A stretch of 64,000 nucleotides of DNA, taken from assembly GCF_000153345.1 (NCBI RefSeq), contig NZ_CH724125.1, positions 980,816 through 1,044,815 of the forward strand, read 5' to 3'. This document shows positions 27,397-35,332 of the stretch, piece by piece. Numbering within the stretch: the stretch's first letter is position 1; the number at the start of each line of letters is the position of its first letter. A program made the translations under genes and the position numbers. The stretch is from Neptuniibacter caesariensis. GTDB taxonomy: Bacteria; Pseudomonadota; Gammaproteobacteria; Pseudomonadales; Balneatricaceae. The notes beneath the pieces are model-generated. The model was given only the letters and a program-made list of their open reading frames with translations. It did no database searches and had not been told where the DNA came from.

Positions 27397-27957
27397 TTAT
27401 GAGAAAGTATGGGGATGCTGAAAACTGCGCATCTGATCCAGAAGCTGAATGGGATCATCATTAACCTGGAGCATTGCAAAATAGTCAGGATGGAGAAACC
27501 CCTGATCCCGCATCTGCTTAAGAAATGTAATTAAGGGCTGGTAAAAGCCGGTACTATTCAGGAAGCCACAAGGCTTATGATGCTGGCCGATTTGCGACAA
27601 AGTAATCATCTCAAAGATCTCATCAAGAGTGCCCGTTCCACCCGGTAGCGCGATAAAACCCTCACTGATTTCTAACATCTTCTGCTTGCGGCTGGCCATA
27701 TCATCTACCTGAATGAGTTCAGAAAGACCTTCATGTATCCGCTCTTTCGCTTCCAGTTGAGAAGGCATCACACCGATAACCCGGCCACCTGCTAATAAAG
27801 CCGCATCGGCTACTTCACCCATCAGCCCAGAGGTCGCACCACCATATATTAGGGTTAGCTCCTGCTCGGCTAAGGCTTCACCCACTTTTCTGGCTTGCTC
27901 AGCAAAAACCGGGCTATTGCCCGGTTTTGATCCACAAAAGACGCAGATAGATTGCAT
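27397..27957 (-). CDS. LOG-family nucleoside 5'-monophosphate phosphoribohydrolase
   Basis: LOG/YvdD family (TIGR00730) enzyme that splits base from nucleoside 5'-monophosphates (cytokinin-activating type or AMP/CMP hydrolase). Signature motifs: CVFCGSKPGN near residue 5, GGATSGLMG near 45, and PGGTGTLDE near 108. I use the ATG of MQSICV (186 aa), one base after the stop of the upstream chemoreceptor gene; the longer frame overlaps that gene by 200 bases and has no family similarity. Confidence 0.9.
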   Translation of the reverse strand: MQSICVFCGSKPGNSPVFAEQARKVGEALAEQELTLIYGGATSGLMGEVADAALLAGGRVIGVMPSQLEAKERIHEGLSELIQVDDMASRKQKMLEISEGFIALPGGTGTLDEIFEMITLSQIGQHHKPCGFLNSTGFYQPLITFLKQMRDQGFLHPDYFAMLQVNDDPIQLLDQMRSFQHPHTFS

Positions 27958-27958
27958 C

Positions 27959-29050
27959 TTATTTAAATTCAGCGTTGAGTCGATCGAGAATCGCTGCCAC
28001 TTCCAGGCTCGCACGCTCCATTTCTGAAAGATGCGCGGCAGCACCAGAAAGATCTCCAGCCTTTGCACTCTGAACAGCCGCAAGGCCCTCGCTATGCACC
28101 CGCTCGTGAGGCGCATCCAAACTAGCAAAGCTCGGTAGATGACTATATTTTTCGCGGCCATCTCCCATAAAGTACCAGTTACCTAAGCGGCAAGAGGTGT
28201 GATCAGCAAGCGAACTCAGTGCATCTAAATTGCCAGAAACAATCCCTTCATAGACGGAATTTTTCCAGTTAACGTGGTCAAGCTTAACCGTTTCAATAAA
28301 GGTATCGGCAGCACTGTTACCTATGACTTCATTCATACGGTCGGATAAGCCAACCACTTCGCGAACACCCGCTTTAATCTGCTCTGCAGAGGCCACGACC
28401 TCAGTACTCAGCATATCAACCTGGCCGATGTCATCTGAAGCAATAGTGGTTTGGGTACTGATCTGCCCTACCAGATTTGCAATTTCATCGCTGGCTTCAC
28501 TGGCTTTGCGCGCAAGATTTCGAACTTCATCCGCAACCACCGCAAAGCCACGTCCAGATTCGCCTGCACGAGCAGCTTCAATGGCAGCATTCAGGGCCAG
28601 AAGGTTGGTCTGATCAGAGATATCACGAATCACGCCAACAAACTTTTCAATCTGCTCTGTTACTCCCAACAGGCCTTTAACCTGCTGGTTACCATCCTGT
28701 GCGCGGTTTTGAATCACGCTCACTCTTTCCAGGATGTCTTCAACCGCGAGACGTGTTTCATCAAAAATGGACATAGAGTCTTGGAGGCTTTTCTTTTCAG
28801 AATCCAGATTGGATGCCGCAGAAGAGATCGTATCTCTAACTTGTGAAACCAACTGACCGCCCTGAACCCAGGCAGCACAAATTTTTTGCTGATCCTGGTC
28901 CTGAGCTTGCCCCTGCTGGCTTTCTGCCTCATAGCAACGACGCGTCAATTCCTGATTTTCAACAACTAACTGTTGATTCTGCTCACGCAACTTGTCTAGT
29001 TCTGACCCAAGATCGACAATCTGCAGCTTCAACTTCCTAGAGAAAAACAT
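27959..29050 (-). CDS. Soluble methyl-accepting chemotaxis protein with CZB domain
   Basis: Cytoplasmic chemoreceptor-like signalling protein: no membrane segment, an N-terminal coiled coil (10-45), the MCP signalling hairpin ([19 protein letters not shown] near 158-176) and a C-terminal chemoreceptor zinc-binding (CZB) domain. CZB ligands are visible as H in DHVNW, C in TSCRLGNW, and two His in HERVH. CZB domains sense zinc or hypochlorite in characterised proteins. The ATG of MFFSRK has GAGG eight bases upstream; an ATG eight codons earlier is possible. 363 aa. Confidence 0.9.
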   Translation of the reverse strand: MFFSRKLKLQIVDLGSELDKLREQNQQLVVENQELTRRCYEAESQQGQAQDQDQQKICAAWVQGGQLVSQVRDTISSAASNLDSEKKSLQDSMSIFDETRLAVEDILERVSVIQNRAQDGNQQVKGLLGVTEQIEKFVGVIRDISDQTNLLALNAAIEAARAGESGRGFAVVADEVRNLARKASEASDEIANLVGQISTQTTIASDDIGQVDMLSTEVVASAEQIKAGVREVVGLSDRMNEVIGNSAADTFIETVKLDHVNWKNSVYEGIVSGNLDALSSLADHTSCRLGNWYFMGDGREKYSHLPSFASLDAPHERVHSEGLAAVQSAKAGDLSGAAAHLSEMERASLEVAAILDRLNAEFK

Positions 29051-29265
29051 GGCTACAACCTCTGACACTTCCATTTTTGAATGCTCGGATACTATCCATT
29101 TAAAACGAATGTTTCACTATTATTTTACAATTCGATTGCATTCCCTTGACCCAAGTTAATATTCGCCAGCACTAATATGGGGCTCTAGTCCAAGCCCCCT
29201 CTATTCAGTCGGATAAAAGTGGCCTAGAATCTGGGTATTATGTTTTTCTTCTGTAAGGATTCCGA

Positions 29266-29754
29266 ATGTCTCAGATTGTATTTTCAAAAGACGAGTACAG
29301 CTCTCTGGTAAAAGATTTCTTTGCCAAGCGATCAGCCAGGACCTTACTCACTCGAGAAGAAAATATAGCGATTGCTGAGCGGCTTAATGAAAAGGTCAGC
29401 CTGCCCTTCCTTAGTGAAGTGAAAGAACATGCGGTGCTTGTTAAAATTATTCTAAAAATCGATAACTACCTTTACGAGCAGTTACCTAATGAGATTTATG
29501 AGCTGATCCACACAATGGATGAAGGCTTTGATGATAGCGAAGCAGCTCAGCTAGCCGCGCGTTTGAGTAAGCAGGCTCATGACGATATTAACTTACCGTT
29601 TCTAACCGCACATGTGGAGTATTACTCCATTACATTCGTACTAACCTTGCTCATCAATGCGATGCGCGAGGGATCGAATATTCAACATGCAATTGAAGTC
29701 ACCAAACATCCACGGGTTATGTGTGACGATTTTCCTTTTCCTGATCTGATCTGA
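29266..29754 (+). CDS. Hypothetical cytoplasmic protein
   Basis: Unrecognised 162-aa protein, acidic and predicted mostly helical, no signal peptide or membrane segment. It is preceded by AAGGATTCCGA, a fair ribosome binding site, and codon use looks like that of neighbours, so it is likely real. A small hairpin (GGGGCT/AGCCCC, 29179-29198) lies upstream. The next gene starts 60 bases downstream after a larger hairpin. Confidence 0.7.
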   Translation: MSQIVFSKDEYSSLVKDFFAKRSARTLLTREENIAIAERLNEKVSLPFLSEVKEHAVLVKIILKIDNYLYEQLPNEIYELIHTMDEGFDDSEAAQLAARLSKQAHDDINLPFLTAHVEYYSITFVLTLLINAMREGSNIQHAIEVTKHPRVMCDDFPFPDLI

Positions 29755-29770
29755 TCTATCTCCCCCCACT

Positions 29771-29806
29771 CCGACGTATAGGCATCTAAGCTCACCTATA
29801 CATCGG
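29771..29806 (+). promoter_or_regulatory. 12-bp hairpin abutting a Shine-Dalgarno
   Basis: CCGACGTATAGG and CCTATACATCGG pair at 11 of 12 positions around a 12-base loop. The right arm ends on the first two G of the GGAGG that serves the gene at 29814, so the fold would partly mask the ribosome binding site. It has no T tract and is not an ordinary terminator. Confidence 0.5.
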
Positions 29807-29813
29807 AGGCGGT

Positions 29814-30119
29814 ATGAACTTACAAGAATTTAAGGATCTGGCTCAACACCAGCAAATCTCGCAAGTTAATTTTGTCGAGTCAGGTTGTAGCCCTCTAGTG
29901 ATCGAGTTGAACTACGAAGATCACAACCACTCTAAGAAAGCACTCCTCAAATCTGATCAAGGTATTGTACTGTCTTTTAAAAATATATCTCAGGCTTATG
30001 ACCTCTGCCGAGAAGCGGGTATTCACAGTGCCCACTTGGTTCAGGTCATCCCCCACGATGAAGCTTGTGCAGGTGAGTTTGTTTCTTACAACCAACAATC
30101 TATCCCGTTAAAGTTTTAG
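29814..30119 (+). CDS. DUF6482-like small protein
   Basis: 101-aa cytoplasmic protein that I place in the DUF6482 family from its pattern: N-terminal helix, a central strand pair, SQAYDLCREAG and VQVIPHDEACAG near the C-terminus. No function is known. GGAGG lies six bases before the ATG, partly inside a hairpin. The downstream FAD oxidoreductase starts three bases after its stop, so they are one operon. A second, more distant DUF6482-like gene sits beside folE (32374). Confidence 0.65.
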   Translation: MNLQEFKDLAQHQQISQVNFVESGCSPLVIELNYEDHNHSKKALLKSDQGIVLSFKNISQAYDLCREAGIHSAHLVQVIPHDEACAGEFVSYNQQSIPLKF

Positions 30120-30122
30120 TCA

Positions 30123-31106
30123 ATGAAAGAAAAGACACCCCACATCGCTATCATCGGAGCAGGCCTTGCAGGCTCCGTTCTTTCAAACCGGCTGACTGAA
30201 GCTGGTTTTTTGGTTTCGATATACGACAAAAGCAGAGGCACCGGCGGCCGATTGTCTAGCGCGCGGCTCAACGACACGAGTGCCGACTTAGGTGCTCCCT
30301 TTTTCGATATAGCCGATCCGGAATTCCAAACCTGGCTTGCCACCCAACCTACAGCCAGGCTATGGCAACCCAAACACATAAGCTTTTCGAACAAAGCGCT
30401 TACAAAGCCTTCAGTTTATGTCATTGAACCCCGGCAGAGCGCTCTGACTCGCGCCCTCATGGAGGGAAGTTCGTTTATATCTCAATGCAGAGTGGGATAC
30501 ATTTGGCCGGAAAAAAAAGATGGCGAAGAACAGATCATTCTTCGAGATGAACAGGGTAAAGGTTTGGGTAGCTTTGATGCGGCGATAGTAGCAACACCTG
30601 CGCCACAAGCAGCCCCCCTTTTAGAAGCGGTTCCCCGGTTTGCCAAGCGAGCTTCAGAGATTGAACCCACAATAAATTGGGTCGCAGTCCTGCAGACCAA
30701 TGCACATACATCAACAGCGGAACTCATTACAGGTGAGCACCCAGTTTTTAGCCGATGCATTAAGGATTCTGCAAAACCCGGTCGCTCAGGTTCAGACAGA
30801 TCTGAAGTTTGGTTTATTGAAGCAAACACGTCATGGAGCACCGCGAATAAGGACAGGGATTCTGAAGCTGTCTTTGATTGCCTGAAATCGTCCCTGTTTG
30901 ATCTACTGAATATCGACGCCGAGGTCATCTCATATCGATGCCATCGTTGGCTTTATTCAAGAAATGCGAGCATAGATGAAGGCTTCCTTTGGGATGCAGC
31001 TCAACGCTTGGGGGCTGCAGGTGATTGGTTACAAGGTGAGGGTTCTTCAGGTGCCTGGAGAAGTGCCAACCTTCTGGCAGATCAATTGATCAAGGATCTT
31101 CAGTAG
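30123..31106 (+). CDS. NAD(P)/FAD-dependent amine-oxidase-like protein (renalase-like)
   Basis: Flavoprotein of the amine oxidase/renalase-like group. The dinucleotide motif GAGLAGS is at residues 12-18, an acidic E/D ends the second strand, and the RGTGGRLSSAR motif near 38-48 is characteristic. A C-terminal HRWLYSRN and GDWLQGEG flavin-closing motif is present. 327 aa is normal. Substrate unknown. The 3' end overlaps the convergent DUF3833 gene by 17 bases. Confidence 0.87.
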   Translation: MKEKTPHIAIIGAGLAGSVLSNRLTEAGFLVSIYDKSRGTGGRLSSARLNDTSADLGAPFFDIADPEFQTWLATQPTARLWQPKHISFSNKALTKPSVYVIEPRQSALTRALMEGSSFISQCRVGYIWPEKKDGEEQIILRDEQGKGLGSFDAAIVATPAPQAAPLLEAVPRFAKRASEIEPTINWVAVLQTNAHTSTAELITGEHPVFSRCIKDSAKPGRSGSDRSEVWFIEANTSWSTANKDRDSEAVFDCLKSSLFDLLNIDAEVISYRCHRWLYSRNASIDEGFLWDAAQRLGAAGDWLQGEGSSGAWRSANLLADQLIKDLQ

Positions 31107-31551
31107 GAATGGGGCTGAAACTGATAAAAACAGTGCCTAATAACAGACCAAATTTTTTGATCTCTGCCCGGTTAATCAATATTTGATCGGGCATCATAAA
31201 CATCCAGTCATCGAAATCCACTTTAATCGTTCGATTACCAACTTTGAGATTCATTCGGTATTGCCAGTGCAAGGTGCTACCTGTCACTTTACCCGTTGCA
31301 TGATCGATAACATCATCAGCCCTACCAATAAAGCGATTACCACCCTGCGAATTAATTAACCAGATGCGTTTATCGGTCTCGCCATCGTCGTATAGAAAAC
31401 TTTCTTCAAGTCGGAGCTGCCCCGACTGCACAGAACCTACTATATCAACGGTAAAACGGCGCCTGACCGTACCGAAACGGTCCTGGAAAAGACCATAGGC
31501 TCTTTTTGTTCCAGTGAAATAGGTAAGAAGATCGAAGTTTTCTTTGGTCAT
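31090..31551 (-). CDS. DUF3833-family protein, cytoplasmic copy
   Basis: 153-aa member of DUF3833 without the lipoprotein signal that most members have. Shared features with the lipoprotein copy at 55559 include FxG-x-AYG near 12-20, RRRFTVDIVG near 30, and DDWMFMMPDQILINRAEIKKFG near the C-terminus (shown in part; positions about 110-131). Function unknown. It overlaps the stop of the convergent flavoprotein gene and is divergent from folE. Confidence 0.78.
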   Translation of the reverse strand: MTKENFDLLTYFTGTKRAYGLFQDRFGTVRRRFTVDIVGSVQSGQLRLEESFLYDDGETDKRIWLINSQGGNRFIGRADDVIDHATGKVTGSTLHWQYRMNLKVGNRTIKVDFDDWMFMMPDQILINRAEIKKFGLLLGTVFISFSPIPTEDP

Positions 31552-31722
31552 AAAGCTAATTTTTGCTGTTTAGTTCAGATACCTCCTCTTACGCACTAAG
31601 TCTGCCCACAGATCACACCCTGAATAGCATCACTCCCTTTATTATTACTTTTTTCTGCGCTTTTAATCCAAAGTTGTAATCATTGCGTAAACTAAAGGAA
31701 TTGGAGCTGAAGGATAAATACA

Positions 31723-32361
31723 ATGATTTCTGCAGAAGCCGCTGCAGTCCGCGATCAGTTGATCGAGAAAGGGCTGGAAACACCGCTCGTTGATAATGGT
31801 ATGTCTCAAGAACAACGTTATGAACGAATCAAAGGACTCATGACCGAGGTTGTTAGCACACTGGGCCTTAATTTAGAGGATGATAGCCTGACTGAAACAC
31901 CTCATCGTGTCGCTAAGATGTACGTCTATGAGCTTTTCTCTGGGCTTGATTACGAGAACTTCCCAACCATCGCAATGATAGACAATAAAATGGATGTCGA
32001 AGAGATGGTTAAAGTCCGTGACATTAGCGTTGTCAGCTCTTGCGAACACCATTTCGTTACTATTGATGGCACAGCGAAAGTGGCGTACATACCTAGCAAA
32101 AAAATTATCGGCCTTTCAAAGATCAATCGCTTAGTCCGATTTTTTAGTCAGCGCCCGCAAGTACAAGAGCGGCTTACTAAACAAATCCTTATTGCCCTGC
32201 AAACGCTTTTGGAAACAGACAACGTCGCAGTTTCCATTAACGCGACTCATTACTGCGTTAAATCACGCGGGGTTATGGACGTTAATTCGCAAACCGAGAC
32301 CACAGCCCTGGGCGGAATTTTTAAGTCTAATCCTCGTACCAGAGCCGAATTTCTGACCTAG
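31723..32361 (+). CDS. folE: GTP cyclohydrolase I FolE
   Basis: FolE converts GTP to 7,8-dihydroneopterin triphosphate, the first step of folate and monapterin synthesis, in the cytoplasm. Zinc ligands are visible in SSCEHHF (Cys and His, near residue 108) and in CVKSRGVMD near 180. 212 aa is normal. It is followed by a DUF6482-like gene and folM, all on one strand, as in the pseudomonad folE-folM arrangement. AAGGATAAATACA precedes the ATG. Confidence 0.95.
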   Translation: MISAEAAAVRDQLIEKGLETPLVDNGMSQEQRYERIKGLMTEVVSTLGLNLEDDSLTETPHRVAKMYVYELFSGLDYENFPTIAMIDNKMDVEEMVKVRDISVVSSCEHHFVTIDGTAKVAYIPSKKIIGLSKINRLVRFFSQRPQVQERLTKQILIALQTLLETDNVAVSINATHYCVKSRGVMDVNSQTETTALGGIFKSNPRTRAEFLT

Positions 32362-32373
32362 TGACTTATCGCG

Positions 32374-32694
32374 ATGCACAAGCTTCAAATAGCTGACCTC
32401 AGCGATCTGCAGCCAATAGAGCTTATCCAGATCCATTCTTTGGACTGGATGCTCTATCAGGTTTCTATCAGCAGCGATAACGCGCAGAAGCTCTTGTATG
32501 ACGGAGATTACCCTTGCCGTTTTCACAACCTTCTACAAATAAAAGAGCTGTTCGAAACAATGAGTGTTATTCGTTATCAGTTAATACGTGATAACAGCGC
32601 TTACGATGAGATGATTGGTCAGCCTGAAGCACTGTTTTCAGATGCTATAGCAGTCGACCTTTTCTGGAAACAGATAGAAAGTACACAGCATTAG
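32374..32694 (+). CDS. DUF6482-like small protein between folE and folM
   Basis: 106-aa cytoplasmic protein. The pattern HSLDWMLYQVSI near residues 22-33, CRFHNLLQIKEL near 48-59 and AYDEMIGQPE near 76-85 resembles the DUF6482 proteins next to folM in pseudomonads. No enzymatic motif is visible. It lies 12 bases after folE and 11 bases before folM, so all three are one operon. Confidence 0.72.
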   Translation: MHKLQIADLSDLQPIELIQIHSLDWMLYQVSISSDNAQKLLYDGDYPCRFHNLLQIKELFETMSVIRYQLIRDNSAYDEMIGQPEALFSDAIAVDLFWKQIESTQH

Positions 32695-32705
32695 GCATAT
32701 ACACG

Positions 32706-33413
32706 ATGGTAAATCAGGCACCTATTTTAATCACCGGCGTTGGCAAACGAATTGGTTTTGCTTTAGCTAAACACTTCCTGAAAAAGGGCTATCCGGTGTT
32801 AGGCACCTATCGAACAGCCCACCCTCAATTGAGTGAATTAAAAGGGGCTCAACTTTTTGCCGTCGACTTCTACCAACAGAAGTCTATCGATGAATTGATT
32901 ACCGCCATCCGACAAGAATATTCATCTCTTCGTGCAGTCATTCATAATGCGTCCGACTGGCTCCCCGAATCCTCCGATCAGGCACCTACGGAGATCTTCT
33001 CCAGAATGATGCAAATCCATGCGGGCGTTCCCTATCAGATTAATCTGGCTCTAGCTGATCTTCTTGAGAATAGCGAAGAAGGCTCGGATATTATCCATAT
33101 CACTGATTATGTCTCTGAAAAGGGTAGCAGCAAACATATCGCCTATGCCGCCAGTAAAGCAGCACTTTCCAATCTGACCCTGTCTTTTGCGGCGTCACTG
33201 GCACCTAAGGTAAAAGTCAATTCGATTGCGCCTTCCTTGATTATGTTTAACCCCCATGATGACGAGGCCTACAGAAGCAAAGCATTGGATAAATCCTTGC
33301 TGAAAATCACCCCTGGTGAGCAAGAGATGGTCGACGCGGTTGAGTATCTGATGCGCAGCCAATATATGACCGGACGCACCCTGTCATTGGATGGAGGAAG
33401 GCCGCTGCGTTAA
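32706..33413 (+). CDS. folM: Dihydromonapterin/dihydrofolate reductase FolM
   Basis: SDR-family pteridine reductase that makes tetrahydromonapterin from dihydromonapterin, with weak dihydrofolate reductase activity. The cofactor motif is GVGKRIG (Arg in place of the usual Gly, as in FolM/PTR1), catalytic YAASK near residue 147, and the C-terminal TGRTLSLDGGRPLR is typical. 235 aa. Third gene after folE; overlaps the convergent SDR gene by 4 bases at its end. Confidence 0.88.
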   Translation: MVNQAPILITGVGKRIGFALAKHFLKKGYPVLGTYRTAHPQLSELKGAQLFAVDFYQQKSIDELITAIRQEYSSLRAVIHNASDWLPESSDQAPTEIFSRMMQIHAGVPYQINLALADLLENSEEGSDIIHITDYVSEKGSSKHIAYAASKAALSNLTLSFAASLAPKVKVNSIAPSLIMFNPHDDEAYRSKALDKSLLKITPGEQEMVDAVEYLMRSQYMTGRTLSLDGGRPLR

Positions 33414-34126
33414 GCAGGGATCTCATCTCCATCCCAGGCAAACACTTTTCCAGAATCATCGCTCTCTAATTTAGAGATCACGTCGAGTAAGTATCCAGCC
33501 GATTGCTGTGGAGAAAACAATTTATTCTCCGGGACATTTTTCTGAAAAGGAGAGGATAAGCTTGTATCGACTGTACCTGGATGAAGGCCGCAGATAATCG
33601 CATCGGGATGGGTTCGATTCACTTCGATAGCCGTCGTTTTAAGCAACATATTCAAGGCAGCTTTGCTTGCCCGGTAGCTATACCAGCCCCCCAACCTGTT
33701 ATCACTGATACTGCCTACCCGGGCCGAAATGACCGCAAAGACCGTACGACCCCGTTTTCTCAATTTGGGAATGAGCTGCTGGGCAATAAGCGCGGGGGCA
33801 ATACTGTTAATCATAAACAGGCGTTGCATGTTAGCCATTTGCAAAGCCCTTAGACTTTTCTCTGGCTTTAGATCCTGATCATGGAGTAATCCGGAGGCAA
33901 CAATCACAAGGTCTAACTCTTCACCTTCCAGACTGTTTCCCATCTGCTGAATACTAGATTCTCGCTCCAGATCGACAAAACCGTAGATGACTTTGTCACA
34001 GGTGGTTTTGGCTGCTCCCTGGCAACGAGAAAAAGAGAAAAGTTTGTTGATCTTGGGGTCCGCGGCTAATACATTCACCAAAGCTGATCCAATGCCCCCG
34101 TTTCCACCTACAACGACTACGTTCAT
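33410..34126 (-). CDS. SDR-family oxidoreductase (CsgA-like)
   Basis: Short-chain dehydrogenase of the CsgA-like subfamily, 238 aa. Cofactor motif GGNGGIG at 8-14, catalytic YRASK near 153. No substrate can be named. It is convergent with folM (4-base overlap) and divergent from the DCC gene. SDRs of this group are common beside photolyase/Cfa clusters, which fits its position. Confidence 0.87.
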   Translation of the reverse strand: MNVVVVGGNGGIGSALVNVLAADPKINKLFSFSRCQGAAKTTCDKVIYGFVDLERESSIQQMGNSLEGEELDLVIVASGLLHDQDLKPEKSLRALQMANMQRLFMINSIAPALIAQQLIPKLRKRGRTVFAVISARVGSISDNRLGGWYSYRASKAALNMLLKTTAIEVNRTHPDAIICGLHPGTVDTSLSSPFQKNVPENKLFSPQQSAGYLLDVISKLESDDSGKVFAWDGDEIPA

Positions 34127-34245
34127 TTAGACCTTCTCGATATTTAGTTGTTTTAATAGTACGTAGTTTGCTTATGAACCGATCAATGACGGTTAGCGTA
34201 AAAATAGAAGTAACCTTTTAAGAGATCAGTGCTAAGAGCTTAATC

Positions 34246-34647
34246 ATGCGTTTAAAAAGTAAACCCATTCTGTTTTATGACGGCAGCTGCTCACTGTGCC
34301 GACACGAGATTAATTTTTACCAAAAGCTCGATAAAAAAACGCGGATCATATGGAGTGATATCAGTGTCGAGGAAGGCTTATTATCAGAGCACAATATCTC
34401 TTATCTTAGCGCGATGGAGGAGTTACATGGCATCAATCAGAAAGGAGAAATCCTTAAAGGCGTCGATGCCTTCATCCTCATTTGGCAGGAACTGCCCTAC
34501 TTCCGGACCCTGGCCAAACTAGTAGTTGCCTGCCGGGTATTACCCTTGTTGCGCTTCGCCTACAAACGGTTTGCCCGTTGGAGATTTCAAAAACAACAAT
34601 GCAGCATAACGGCTAAAAGAAAACCAATCACTACTGACGATCAGTGA
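34246..34647 (+). CDS. DCC-family (DUF393) thiol-disulfide oxidoreductase-like protein
   Basis: 133-aa DUF393 protein. The N-terminal motif ILFYDGSCSLCRHE carries the DxxCxxC signature that names the family; a basic, hydrophobic C-terminal half may associate with the membrane. A thioredoxin-like fold is suggested for the family; its function is unproven. The 3' end overlaps the convergent LysE gene by 17 bases. Confidence 0.87.
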   Translation: MRLKSKPILFYDGSCSLCRHEINFYQKLDKKTRIIWSDISVEEGLLSEHNISYLSAMEELHGINQKGEILKGVDAFILIWQELPYFRTLAKLVVACRVLPLLRFAYKRFARWRFQKQQCSITAKRKPITTDDQ

Positions 34648-35245
34648 GCGCCAGTTTCAATCCCAACAGTGCAAAACTTCCGGAAAAAACGCGCTGGATA
34701 TACTTAGATACCCTTTCTGAATTTGCCAGATAAGTTCGCACGCTATGCGCCAAAAATCCATAGATAACAAAAACGATAAAGGTCATCAGCATAAACACCC
34801 CACCCAGTACGAGCATATTCAGTGTAGGTTCTGGGGCCTGAGCTGGGACAAACTGTGGAATAAAGGCCAGAAAAAAGATCGATAGCTTAGGGTTTAAGAT
34901 GTTAAGTAGAAACCCTCTGATCGCCGTCGATACAAGTCCCTGATTTTCACCTTCCTGAATACTAAGGCTTTGGCTTGAGCGCCACATACACCAGGCCATA
35001 TATAGCAAATAGGCGACACCGGCATACTTCACCACCTGAAACGCGACTGCGCTGGTATGGAAGATAACCGCAAGTCCAAGAATGGTTGCAACCAGGGCAG
35101 GTACAATACCAACAGTACAACCGATGGCTGCCGCAACAGCTGCACGCGCGCCTAAGAACAAACCGCATGAAACCGTGTAGATAACGCCTGTACCAGGAAT
35201 AAGCACAACGACAAGTGCAGTAATAAGGAACTCTAAGGTAATCAT
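34631..35245 (-). CDS. LysE/RhtB-family exporter
   Basis: Inner-membrane amino-acid/metabolite exporter of the LysE/RhtB family. 204 aa, about six membrane segments, signature PGTGVIYTVSCGLFLG near residues 17-32 and NPKLSIFFLAFIPQF near 117-131. Substrate unknown. Confidence 0.9.
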   Translation of the reverse strand: MITLEFLITALVVVLIPGTGVIYTVSCGLFLGARAAVAAAIGCTVGIVPALVATILGLAVIFHTSAVAFQVVKYAGVAYLLYMAWCMWRSSQSLSIQEGENQGLVSTAIRGFLLNILNPKLSIFFLAFIPQFVPAQAPEPTLNMLVLGGVFMLMTFIVFVIYGFLAHSVRTYLANSERVSKYIQRVFSGSFALLGLKLALTDRQ

Positions 35246-35332
35246 CTATGCTGCTCTGAATAGCCTGAGTGAAGCGTATGATTTTCTATAAGCTCTGAGA
35301 GTAAAGCAAATATTAAAGCGCACCAGGCTTAA

